This document shows positions 45,206 through 55,179 of a stretch of DNA of 64,000 bases, in pieces. The translations under genes and the position numbers were made by a program. The stretch is from Anniella stebbinsi (lineage: Eukaryota > Chordata > Lepidosauria > Squamata > Anniellidae): NCBI GenBank assembly GCA_029215795.1, contig JARDYH010000007.1, forward strand, positions 21,959,263-22,023,262. The letters run 5' to 3'. Numbering within the stretch: position 1 is the stretch's first letter; the number at the start of each line of letters is the position of its first letter. Under the pieces are notes generated by a model. That model made no database searches, had not been told where the DNA came from, and saw only the letters and a list, made by a program, of their open reading frames with translations.

Positions 45206-45612
45206 GGGATGGGTGAACAAGTGATGTTCGAGATGTCTAGAGTTCTCTGCACATCATCCGGCCATTCATCTTGTGCCCAATTTCCCATTGTGATCGCCGC
45301 TCACTTTCCACGAATTGGAAACCTGCACTAATTGAACAGCAATTGAACATGAGATTTGTGCAGATCTCTCCAAATTTGTATAGATTTTCTCCATAGACAA
45401 AAGCAGGGTTGATTCAGTCCCCGGAAGAAATTAGGAAATTTGCACCAATCAAACTGGGAATCTGGAACGAGACGAATGAGAACACGTGCCTAAAAATTTG
45501 CAAATACTTTGGGAGAAATGTGCTTGTGCTCAAATCCAAAGCTTTGAACTGGGCATTGCTTGAATGTTTTGCAAGCAAAAAGGAAATTCTCATACATCCT
45601 TTGCTTTGCCTG
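45206..45612. mobile_element. Long diverged MITE-like repeat (copy 2 of 3)
   Basis: Starts TAGGGATGGGTGAACAAG and contains ATAGACAAAAGCAGGGTTGA, TTCAGTC, GAAATTAGGAAATTTGC and GAACGAGACGAATGAGAAC. It parallels the copies at 36889 and 47357. Confidence 0.5.
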
Positions 45613-45942
45613 AGCACCTGATTCAAAGGGCTGCCCCAAAGAAAATTTTGGCTGGGGGACCCTTGAGGCAAGCAAGTCCTTTATGTGGAGGGGGATGCTA
45701 TGTTATACAGTGTCCCCTCCACCCAGTGTTCTGAAGAGTAGGTCTACAAATCAGGATATATACTGGGGAATTTCCCTGGCTGAGATATTAATCCAAGCTG
45801 AAGAAGAATTTGGTGGCCAATAGTGCTCACTTTTCCTTTAACCCAAACAATGCTGTTTTCTGGTCTGGGCCCACTAAATCTTCCCAAAGGCTCTAGTTCG
45901 TCTTTTCTCAGGCTGAGAGTTTTGAAAGTGGTTTTTGGGAGT

Positions 45943-46175
45943 CATTGGCTGAATTTGGATGACACAATAAGCAACTGGGGGGGGGGGAACAATCTTCAAT
46001 TGTATTGACTATCGTGTCATCTGAATGCTGCCATAGTCAACTCAGTGATGATCCTAATCCACACCACAGTTGATTATTTATTACCATGTTGTGTGGGGAG
46101 TACCCCCTAGATGAACAACTGTAAAGCTGATTATTACCCCACCATTGACTATTGTGTTGTCCGAATTCAGCCATT
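45943..46175. mobile_element. MITE with TGGCTGAATTTGGATGACAC ends (copy 1)
   Basis: Ends CATTGGCTGAATTTGGATGA and GTCCGAATTCAGCCATTG. The interior has TGCCATAGTCAACTCAGTG and ACCATTGACTATTGTGTTG. It is colinear with 46847-47080. Confidence 0.75.
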
Positions 46176-46179
46176 GTAA

Positions 46180-46840
46180 CAGCTCCCAGGCCCTATTTTA
46201 GGTTGGCTCCAGACTTCCGGATTTCATGCCTTTTTAAAAAAAAACACAAAAATTTTATGCAATGAAATATCCTCGGTTATTGAAATCTAAAAATGTTATC
46301 TGCTTTGTGATGTGGAAAGAAATGGGGTTGCTAAAACTGAATGGCCACAGGGGTACAGGATCTCACCCGCAAACTTTATTATTATTATTATTACACTGGG
46401 TTACATAAATACTGCTTTAAAAATAATAAAAAGAAATGAATATTGAGTCAGCAGTGTATAATTGTAATTGCTTCCATGTAAGCAGAGTCCTCCAGCTGAG
46501 AGCTCTGAGAGGATAAACTCCTGGATTTTTTTTTTTTTTCTCTCCCTGTGCCTGAGAACGAAACCCCCAAGCACTGTGATTTTAAAAGCCTCCTGCACTG
46601 GTGGATTCAATTTCCCTTGACACTCTTAACGCTTCACTTATTATAAGATGATTCCATAACATGAACTTTTTGCTCTCTTTTCACAGACAAATGATTTCAT
46701 TTAAAAATGATTCAAAAACAGGATTGGGGTGTGTGTGTGTGTGTTGCAGGGAGGCATCTCTTCGAGAGTAATGAATGTAGCATTATGAATTTCACTATGT
46801 CTTGATTACTGTGGAAGGTTGATCAACCTAGGAAATAATG
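46180..46840. other. Intronic sequence, nothing recognised
   Basis: Short (ATT)n near 46377, poly-T near 46528 and (GT)n near 46730. No gene seen. Confidence 0.45.
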
Positions 46841-46846
46841 GGCAGT

Positions 46847-47080
46847 CATTGGCTCAATTCGGACGACACAATAAACAACTGGTGTGGGGAAAACAATCGT
46901 CAGTTGTTTTGACTATCGTGTCGTCCGAATGCTGCCATAGTCAACTCAGTGCTGATCCTAATCCACACCACAGTTGATTATTTATTACCATGTTAAGTGG
47001 GGAGTACCCCCTAGATGAACAACTATAAAGTTGGTTATTACCCCACCATTGACTATCGTGTCGTCCGAATTGAACCATTG
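46847..47080. mobile_element. MITE with TGGCTCAATTCGGACGACAC ends (copy 2)
   Basis: Ends CATTGGCTCAATTCGGACGA and CGTCCGAATTGAACCATTG, longer and cleaner than in copy 1. The interior CATAGTCAACTCAGTGCTGA is shared with copy 1. No target duplication could be fixed. Confidence 0.8.
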
Positions 47081-47154
47081 ACACATCATCATCATTGTTG
47101 TCATCATCAATATTATAATGGCTATCAATGACTACTAGTTCTCCAGTACTCGAG

Positions 47155-47320
47155 GCAGTAAGCCTCTATGTGCCAGTTACTGGGGAACATGGGTGGGAGG
47201 GTGCAGTTGCATCTTGTCTTGCTTTGTTGGCCCCTGGTCGACAGCGGGTTTGCCACTCTGTGAACAGAGTGCTGGACTAAATGGACCCTCGGTCTGATCC
47301 AGAATATGTTCCTATGTGTC
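47155..47320 (+). mobile_element. SINE-like repeat with GGTCTGATCCAG tail
   Basis: TGCCAGTTACTGGGGAACAT, GTGGGAGGGTGCAGTTGCAT, then CTCGGTCTGATCCAGAATAT and TTCCTATGTG. Confidence 0.7.
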
Positions 47321-47356
47321 CCTTGATGGTTGGAAATCTCTCTCCCTTGCCTTTGG

Positions 47357-47745
47357 AGTAGGGATAGAGAAATGATTTATGTTCAAGATTGCTAGGAGTC
47401 TGCAAACATCATTTTGATGCTCGTGTCCTGCCCAATTCTGTCCACGTTTGTGACTCTTGCTTGCTTTGCACGAATGGCAGAATCAAGTGTGAAATTTCCC
47501 CCAATTTGCCCAAATGCCCTAATTTCCATAATTTTCCTCCATAGACTAATGCCAGGCTGATTCAGTCTATAGGGAAATTAGGAAATTTGTGTAAAATTGA
47601 GTTGAGAAAATTTCCCAAATCGAACATGAGCACATGGTTGGCAATGTGCAGGCATTTTCAATGGATATATGCTTGTGACTGCAATCGTGTTCAGGGGTTT
47701 TGAACAAGGCATTCCTGCATGTTTTGTGAACAAAAGTGACATTCC
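47357..47745. mobile_element. Long diverged MITE-like repeat (copy 3 of 3)
   Basis: Starts TAGGGATAGAGAAATGATTT and ends near ACATTCCCATGCACCCCTG. CCATAGACTAATGCCAGGCT and GATTCAGTCTATAGGG match copy 2. Confidence 0.5.
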
Positions 47746-47749
47746 CATG

Positions 47750-48660
47750 CACCCCTGCTTTGGAGGGAAGAGTCATTGCTTGTTGGAGGGACAGAGACTG
47801 CTACGGGCAATTTTCAGTTTGTGCTGGACATGGTCAGAAGCAGAGAGTGTTCTACCTGGACTTTGCTACTACTGAAGCATCCTTTGGGGCAACAGTTCCT
47901 TCTTGGGGATCTAATGGAGCATTAGTAATTAATCTCCCTGCTTTAAGAGGCTGCTATGAAGGTCATGAACGAAAAAGGAACTCTGTAGTGCTGCACTACT
48001 GTTGAGGGATGCTCATGGACTGAGGGTGGGGGAGCTAACAGTAATTCTTGACCATCATGGACACCAATAACCTTTTGAAGCTTTGCTTATTTTTACTATT
48101 TCCCAACACCATCATGAATATAATTGAACTAAGACAATAGGAAAGGCTCACCCACATCTTAAATACCCAGTAGGTTTAACCGGGATGCCTTTTTGTTTAG
48201 GGCTATATCTCATCGATACAATACAAGCTGTTCCTTGTGGTTTATATTGATTTTGAGTTTTCTTTTTCCTGTTATAATAATTATAGATTTCGGTATTTGT
48301 GTATGCAAGTCTCTTTGAAATTGCTTTTTGCAGTGGGAAGAGACACAAGGATTTAATTTAATAACAACAAAACATAACAATGGCGGAGCTGTAAGCACTC
48401 TGCAGTGGTAGAGCACAATGAGACTACATTAATTAAATTTATTATATTCCCCCCCCCCGGTTCTTCCTCCGAGGAGCTCATGGCCCAAACAGTAACCTTG
48501 ATAAGTTAGGCTGAGCTGTACATTGTGGTCACCTGACTAACTTTGCAGCTGTGGTATCCCAGCCTAGGTCTGTGTAGTTAGAAACAAGCCTAAGAAGCTA
48601 AGCTATCATTCAGTGCTTGGATTCCATCACATTTTATTCTGTGGTTTAGAAGCTTACATT
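47750..48660. other. Intronic sequence, nothing recognised
   Basis: A C-run near 48451. No exon or complete repeat recognised. Confidence 0.45.
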
Positions 48661-48663
48661 AAC

Positions 48664-48766
48664 AGCCCAACCCTATGCATATCTACTCAGAAGTAAGTAC
48701 CACTGACTTCAATGGGACTTACTCCCAGGTAAATGTGTATAGGAATTTGGTATAGGATTGCAGCCT
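48664..48766. repeat. Small palindromic repeat (AATCCTATGCA family), best-preserved copy
   Basis: CAGCCCAACCCTATGCATAT, CAGAAGTAAGTACCACTGAC, TTCAATGGGACTTACTCCCA and GTATAGGATTGCAGCC give an imperfect hairpin of ~100 bp. Confidence 0.7.
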
Positions 48767-48769
48767 AGA

Positions 48770-49785
48770 ATAGATACCCAGGAATTGTGCTGTTCTTGCT
48801 TCATCTCTTTTTTTCCTTCTCCTAGGGAATGACGAATTTGCTGGAAGCCGATCAGGCTGAGCGTTCGGCAATGCGCACTTTCCTGAAGCCCTGGAAAGTG
48901 TTTTGCCTGCCTCCCTTCCACACCAGTCATGGCCTTAAAAGGCCCTCTTGGATTAATTGCCCCCTGCTTTGGCTGCATGTGGAATCATTTCTGCAGCCTG
49001 ATCACCACCCCACTGCATCTGTCCCTTGAGGCAGCTACCTCACTTTGCCTAATGGTAGGGCCAGTTAGTTGAAAGTCATTGACTTAAAAAAAGAAGAACC
49101 AAGTGTCCAAATTTGAGATGTGTGTCCAATTTCCAAATATGGAAAAATATTGGTCAAGACATTTTATCATTCAAAATAATTTAAGGGAAAAGATGCATTG
49201 TTTGTGTCTTTATGTATCTGCTGGGGGAATCAGTAGGGGAGATTCTGCTCAGTCACTCTTGCAAAAAGTAAAAGAAAAGCCATTCGTAAGATCAATCTGC
49301 TGTCATGAGCACTGTAATGTTAGAGGCATGGAAATATGAGCTCACAAAAGGTTGGCTCTTCTCTGACATGAAATGAGAAAAATTGCACTTCGTTATATTC
49401 CATTTCAGAGGAGGAAGAACAGATCTTGTGCAAGTTCTCTGCTGGAATATTGGTAGTACACAGGAAGAGCCCTGCCCAGTAGGTTGCATGACAAGTTACA
49501 CCTGCTGAAATGTCCTTGTCTACGCCATTAAACGAGAACATGGGGCTCTGTGCTTTCTTTGCATTTGGCCTCCTTAAAATGAAGCAGAATAAAAGTGGTG
49601 AGCAGTGCCAACCCAATAAATGTTGCTGTCTGAAGCAAACACCAGGTACCCGCCCATCCAGAGCCAATACTTGCTGCACCATTTTCACATTAATTCTTTC
49701 CTTCCTCTATACTCCCTCTCATGATGTCGTCTGATGCAGTTCAATTCACTGTGCGGGAGAGCAGGGATGGTCCCTAATAAGAACA
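48770..49785. other. Intronic sequence, nothing firmly recognised
   Basis: The stretch 49490-49570 (AAGTTACACCTGCTGAAATG) is a decayed relative of the 712-1031 MITE. No gene seen. Confidence 0.4.
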
Positions 49786-49790
49786 TTTCA

Positions 49791-49900
49791 GTGTACAATC
49801 CTATGCATGTTCAGACAGAAACAAGTTCTACAACTCCCAGCATGATTGGAGGATGCAGGACTTTTTTTCTGTCTGAACATGCATGAGATTGCACCCTAAG
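49791..49900. repeat. Short foldback repeat (CATGCATGTTCAGACAGAAA type)
   Basis: ATGCATGTTCAGACAGAAA is mirrored by TTTCTGTCTGAACATGCAT with a ~55-nt loop holding CTACAACTCCCAGCATG. Confidence 0.8.
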
Positions 49901-50068
49901 ATAAATGTATAGAATAAAGTGGGATGGCAGTTCAGGAATGGATCTTGTCTGTGATAGACCCACATTTATGAAATGTTCTTTCTGAGGAAGGTCAGCTCGT
50001 ACTGACATGGACATCTTTTTGGTGGAAGGAGAAGACATATTTATTTTCCTAGGCATTTGGAATTAGTG

Positions 50069-51025
50069 TGTCTAAGGATAGTGTGTCTCCTCTGAATAAA
50101 TGCTTGGAGGCGGTAATGGGCTGGATGAGGAAAAACAAACTGAAGCTGAATCCAGACAAGACGGAGGTGCTTGCTGTCAAAGGCCGCAACCTGGGTTTGG
50201 AGGTGTGTCAACCGGTTCTGGATGGGGTTACACTCCCCCTGAAAGACTGTGTTCGCAGCTTGGGGGTGCTCCTGGATCCGTCGCTCCAAATGACAGCCCA
50301 GATAGATGCGACGGCCAGGAGTGCCTACTATCAGCTTCGGCTGATACGCCAGCTGCGCCCATTCCTAGAGTTGGAAGACCTAAAGATGGTGGTGCACGCG
50401 CTGGTAACTTCGAGGCTTGACTTCTGCAATGTGCTGTACATAGGGCTACCTTTGTGCCTAGTCCGGAAACTTCAACTAGTTCAAAATATGGCAGCCAGGT
50501 TGGTCACCGGTACATCTAGGAGTGACCATATTACGCCAGCTTTAAAATCGCTCCACTGGCTGCCAATTAGTTTCCGGGCGAAGTATAAAGTGTTGGTCAT
50601 TACCTTTAAAGCCCTACATGGTTTGGGTCCAGGTTACCTGCGGGATCGCCTTCTCCCGTACAATCCGCCCCGCACGCTCAGGTCCTCTGGGAAGAACTTA
50701 CTGTGGTCGGCCAAGACTAGGCTGACAACTGTTACCCAGAGGACCTTCTCTTCTGCCGCTCCCAGACTGTGGAATGACCTGCCGGAGGAGACTCGTCAAC
50801 TTAACAGTCTTTTAGAATTTAAGAAAGCTATAAAGACTGTTCTCTTCCGGCAGGCATATCCAGTGTAATTTTTAGAATGTTTTTAGGATGTTTTAGGATG
50901 TTTTAATGATGTTTTAGGATGTTTTAATGCAGTTTTAATAATATTTGTCATGTTTTAATTAGTTTTATGTATTTTATCATGCTGTTGTTCCCCGCCTCGA
51001 TCTAGATGGAGAGGCGGGTAAGAAA
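50069..51025 (+). mobile_element. L2-like LINE, 5'-truncated, intact C-terminal frame
   Basis: A frame open to 50868 encodes 266 residues after the RT core: KLKLNPDKTEVLAVKG, VTSRLDFCNVLYIGLP, LVQNMAARLVTGTS, LHWLPISFRAKYKVLVITFK and RLWNDLPEETRQL. It matches the LINE at 25441-26330 closely and lacks that copy's 38-bp deletion. The 3' UTR has repeated GTTTTAGGATGTTTTA units and the hairpin CCCGCCTC with GAGGCGGG, then (TTA)n. Confidence 0.93.
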
Positions 51026-51031
51026 TAAATC

Positions 51032-51073
<42 letters not shown>
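51026..51073. repeat. (TTA)n tail of L2
   Basis: Fifteen or so TTA units after GAAATAAATCG. Confidence 0.96.
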
Positions 51074-51074
<1 letters not shown>

Positions 51075-51277
51075 GTTATAGCCCAAATATCGTGCAGCCC
51101 TTTTACAGAATTCATTCTAGGCAGTGGGTGTTTATGTACTGAACATAAACATTTTTGTATTGTTTTTATATCATGCTTTTACGGTGTTTTAAATTTTATT
51201 TGTATGTTTGTGTTGATTATGGTTCATATTGATTTTGGGTTTTTCCTATTACATTAATTGTAGATTTCTATATTTAT

Positions 51278-53357
51278 TAGGGATGTGCACTGACCCCCCG
51301 GATCGGATCGGATAGCGGATCGGAATCGGACCTGGGGGGTCGGATCGGATCGGATCGGAGGCTGGTCGGATCGGATCGGACCAGATGTCCGATCCGGATC
51401 GGACGCCATTTTGAATGCTTTTTCCCATAGCCAAGTATTGTTTTACAAAAACGCCTATAACTTTTTCATTTTTAAAGATAGAAGGATGAAACTTGGGCAC
51501 ATTGTAGACTGGTTAGGGGTAGTTATCTGTGAGAAATTTCAGAAAGATTGGTGCATGCGTTTTGTGGCAATTAATTTTTTAATAAATACCCAGGAATGCC
51601 TATAACTTTGTCATTTTTAAAGTTACACACATGAAACTTTGCCACATTGTAGGCGGTACCTTGGGACCTATGTGTGTGAAATTTCGGAAACGTAGGTGCT
51701 TGCCTTGTGTGGCAATTAATTTTTAGAAAAATGGGTAGTGGTGGGGTAAATACAGTTACGCCTCCCACTTTTTTATTTTTGAAGATACAAACAGGAAACA
51801 TGGGCACATTACAGGTACCACTTGCCTTGATATGTGTGTGAAATTTCAGACAGCTGGGTCCAGGCATGTGGTGGCAAGGTATTTTTGAAACAAAGAGGAA
51901 AGAAACGCCTATAACTTTTTTATTTTAAAAGTTAGAAGTCTGAACATTGCTCACTTTGTAGATGGGTTAGGGGTAGATATGTGTCAGAAATTTCAGAATT
52001 ATAGGTCCAGGCATTTGATGGCTATGGAATTTTTAAATTACATGTTTCAAAAAAATTTCTACAGAGGCCAGGTCTTCCCCTCCCGCTTCCCGCGAAGAAA
52101 AGGAAACACTCTCTCATCTCGATCCCTTTGATCCTTGCTAGTAGTATCCATTACAGGGCTCGTGTTTCCTTTCCTACTTTCACTTTTCAAGCAGAACGGC
52201 TGAGCCTAGCTGAGTTTTGCAGCCATGCGTGCAAGGAAGGATCACTCTGGTCTCGATCCCTTTGATCCTTGGTAGTATCCATTACAGGGCTCGTGTCTGC
52301 TTGAGTACAAAGTGAAAGCAGACACGAGCCCTGTAATGGATACTACCAAGGATCAAAGGGATCGAGACCAGAGTGATCCTTCCTTGCACGCATGGCTGCA
52401 AAACTCAGCTAGGCTCAGCCGTTCTGCTTGAAAAGTGAAAGTAGGAAAGGAAACACGAGCCCTGTAATGGATACTACTAGCAAGGATCAAAGGGATCGAG
52501 ACCAGAGAGTGTTTCCTTTTCTTCGCGGGAAGCGGGAGGGGAAGACCTGGCCTCTGTAGAAATTTTTTTGAAACATGTAATTTAAAAATTCCATAGCCAT
52601 CAAATGCCTGGACCTATAATTCTGAAATTTCTGACACATATCTACCCCTAACCCATCTACAAAGTGAGCAATGTTCAGACTTCTAACTTTTAAAATAAAA
52701 AAGTTATAGGCGTTTCTTTCCTCATTGTTTCAAAAATACCTTGCCACCACATGCCTGGACCCAGCTGTCTGAAATTTTACACACATATCAAGCCAAGTGG
52801 TACCTGTAATGTGCCCATGTTTCCTGTTTGTATCTTCAAAAATAAAAAAGTGGGAGGCGTAACTGTATTTACCCCACTACTACCCATTTTTCTAAAAATT
52901 AATTGCCACACAAGACAAGCACCTACGTTTCTGAAATTTCACACACATAGGTCCCAAGGTACCCCCTACAATGTGGCAAAGTTTCATGTGTGTAACTTTA
53001 AAAATGACAAAGTTATAGGCATTCCCGGGTATTTATTAAAAAATTAATTGCCACAAAATGCATGCACCAATCTTTCTGAAATTTCTCACAGATAACTACC
53101 CCTAACCAGTCTACAATGTGCCCAAGTTTCATCCTTCTATCTTTAAAAATGAAAAAGTTATAGGCGTTTTTGTAAAACAATACTTGGCTATGGGAAAAAG
53201 CATTCAAAATGGCGTCCGATCCGGATCGGACCTCATCGGATCGGATCGGATCGGATCGGAGGTTGGCCGGATCGGATCGGATCGGATCGGATTTTCCCGA
53301 TTTTGGGTCGGATCGGATTCGGATCGTGGATCGGATCCGATCCGATGCACACCCCTA
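51278..53357. mobile_element. Foldback hAT-like element 3 (2080 bp, 4 + 4 modules)
   Basis: Inserted in opposite orientation to elements 1 and 2: end B (TAGGGATGTGCACTGACCCC) is on the left and end A (CGATGCACACCCCTA) on the right. The exact target duplication is ATATTTAT (51270-51277, 53358-53365), fitting nTnnnnAn. Each arm has pentamers, the 18-bp palindrome and four modules, then a central segment that keeps both CTCGATCCCTTTGATCCTTG copies, around a 15-nt loop at 52302-52316. It ends ~230 bp upstream of exon B. No transposase is encoded. Confidence 0.93.
52302..52316. other. Central loop of foldback element 3
   Basis: TGAGTACAAAGTGAA lies between GTGTCTGCT and AGCAGACAC. It is the reverse complement of the element 1 loop, as expected for the opposite insertion. 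Confidence 0.9.
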
Positions 53358-53585
53358 ATATTTATGTGTGTAAGTCACTTCTAGACTGCTTTTTGTGTTG
53401 GGAAGCGATGCACATATTTTATTAATGATCTACTACTATTATTAATGATAATAACACTCAATCGATTTTTTTTTAACACATATTGTTTCAAGAGAAGGAT
53501 CTTTATTGTTTAATCTCTTCTCGGTCTCTTGTGTGTAGATCTGACTTAACTCTCTTTGTTTTGTTATCTCCTTCTTTTCCTCCAG

Positions 53586-53753
53586 CTATTATTAAAACTG
53601 CTCTTTCAAACATGGACCGGGAAGCCAAAGAGGAATACACTGTTGTCATCCAAGCAAAAGATATGGGCGGGCACATGGGTGGACTGTCTGGAACCACTAC
53701 CGTGACAATTACACTGACTGACGTCAATGACAACCCGCCAAAGTTTGCACAGA
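53586..53753 (+). CDS. CDH8: Type II cadherin exon B (rest of EC2), probably CDH8
   Basis: This 168-bp exon follows a strong polypyrimidine acceptor (CTTCTTTTCCTCCAG) and ends at CAGA before GTAAGT. Its first two bases complete the codon opened by the last G of exon A, giving Ala where most type II cadherins have Gly. The frame reads [17 protein letters not shown], then [17 protein letters not shown], then [15 protein letters not shown] and DVNDNPP are Ca2+-coordinating motifs of the cadherin fold; DVNDNPP forms the EC2-EC3 linker. Exon lengths 120 and 168 and the phase both match the family, and there is no frameshift or stop. The Ala at the junction and KFAQS at the end favour CDH8 over CDH11. 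The final Ser codon is split into the next exon, which lies outside the window. Confidence 0.92.
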
Positions 53754-54235
53754 GTAAGTTGTGTATCTGGCCCATGCTTTCTTCGTTGGTTTTGCATTAA
53801 GCTTCACTCGAGTATCTCTTTATGTGTTCTGTTTATTTACTGAAGGAGGCAATGTCTGTTGCTTGCATAAAAAGTTTCATATTTTGGAGTGCAAGGAGTC
53901 AGATCAAGGTTGTTTGATAATTCACTGTATCTGCAGTGAACACATGTGATTGTGTTATCCTTCTCACTATGTCTTTCTACTGCCATTTTTCCATCTTCCA
54001 CTTCAAGGTCTTTCTGTTACTGCTGCTCTCCTTGGATTCTCGATTTGCTTCTCTCTTCTCCACAACTGCTTCTATGCTCTCAGTTGCAGTAACTGCTTTC
54101 CTGGTCACATTTCCATGGCAGTTGCTGAGTTCCTCATTGTTGTTGAAGCAGTTTGCCCTTCAACATCCATCAAGGTGTTAATCTGTGCTAGTTCCACACA
54201 TCACCATCCACCTCTATAATACATATTAGGAGCAT

Positions 54236-54345
54236 AGGGAGCTGCCTCGGCATTGTCTACGCTAACTGGCAGCAGCTCTAGAGTCTAACTTTTCAGTCAG
54301 GAGTCTTTCTGAGCCATACTTTGAAATTCCAGGGACATGGGATGC
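54236..54345 (-). mobile_element. tRNA-Ala-like SINE, 3' half of an interrupted copy
   Basis: GGGAGCTGCCTCGGCATTGT, CTGGCAGCAGCTCTAGAGTC. The 5' half follows at 54545-54625 after an inverted-repeat MITE. Confidence 0.65.
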
Positions 54346-54349
54346 TGGT

Positions 54350-54545
54350 GGCTTCAATTTCGATGGGGTGGAGATTCCATTCTGGGTTTTAGTTACAATC
54401 AGTCAGAAGTCTAAAGGAGTTCTCTAAGTGCTGGCCCTAGTTTGGGGATAGGGTTCAGCATCTTGGATAGCTCCTGAGACTTCTCACTAGTTGTGACTAA
54501 AACCCAGAATAGAATATCCACCTTACCAGAATTGGAGCCACCATC
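54350..54545. mobile_element. Inverted-repeat MITE nested in a SINE
   Basis: TGGTGGCTTCAATTTCGATG, GGTGGAGATTCCATTCTGGG and TTTTAGTTACA are mirrored by TGTGACTAAAACCCAGAATA, ATATCCACC and AATTGGAGCCACCATCC. It splits the SINE, so it inserted later. Partial relatives are at 12838 and 62385. Confidence 0.75.
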
Positions 54546-54625
54546 CTACCCTGGCCAGGAACTGACCCTGGGAAGCTTTGCATGTCAAAGGATCTGCTCT
54601 TAGAACTGAGCTATGGCCTTTTTCC
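54546..54625 (-). mobile_element. tRNA-Ala-like SINE, 5' half of the interrupted copy
   Basis: AAGCTTTGCATGTCAAAGGA and AGAACTGAGCTATGGCC are the reverse complement of the tRNA-like head. Confidence 0.6.
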
Positions 54626-54739
54626 AGTTCAGCTTCTGGTCATGAAGGCCCAGTTCATCTGCTGTGAGTCAAGCACCTGTGTGGACAGAATAATGCAGAG
54701 GTAATGATGTCTAAACTGGCATGGGTATGTTGTTGTTGT

Positions 54740-55175
54740 TGTTACTTTTATCCCACCCTTTTCCCAGTACTGGGACTCAAGGCAGCTTGACTGCTACAGT
54801 TTCTCATATGAAGTCACCTGAGCAGGTTAGATGTTAGGCCCACTGTGCTTATGTGAAATGCAGCTGGAGAGCAGCAGCAGCCAGTGTGGGTATGCATCAA
54901 GCCAAACAGTACTTCCTCCATGGCACCAGGAATGTTCATATATATATGTATGTGTGTGTGTGTGTGTGTGTGTGTATAATCTCCTTTATGCCCTGCCCTT
55001 CCTCCAAAGAGTTCAAAGTGATGTACATGCTTCTCTCTACCTCATTTATTCCTCATAACAACTCAGTAATGTACGTAGATTAGGCTGAGAGACAGTGGCT
55101 GACCCAACGTGGTTCATAGATGAAATTGGATCTCCACACTCCCAGTCCAAGACTATAATGTCTACTTCACACAGA
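54740..55175 (-). mobile_element. MIR-like tRNA SINE region with (TG)n
   Basis: TTATCCCACCCTTTTCCCAG, TCATTTATTCCTCATAACAA, GATTAGGCTGAGAGACAGTG and TTGGATCTCCACACTCCCAG follow the reverse complement of the MIR-like family. A (TG)n array at 54938-54976 lies inside and may reflect two adjacent fragments. Confidence 0.6.
54938..54976. repeat. (TA)n(TG)n microsatellite
   Basis: ATATATAT then about 13 TG units. Confidence 0.95.
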
Positions 55176-55179
55176 CTCT

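Larger units (their letters stand above)
10319..53585 (+). other. Cadherin intron between exons A and B (43,267 bp)
   Basis: This intron begins GTGGGT and ends CTCCAG. It interrupts the EC2 coding sequence after the first base of a codon. It contains most of the mobile elements in the window, including all three large foldback elements, the longest L2 copy and an LTR-like segment. The last foldback element ends only about 230 bp before the acceptor of exon B. Large introns are usual for type II cadherins. Confidence 0.9.

Noticed and set aside
50069..50868. 266-codon open frame as a host gene
   Set aside because: Same L2 ORF2 C-terminus, 5' truncated, nearly identical to part of the LINE at 23708-26340.
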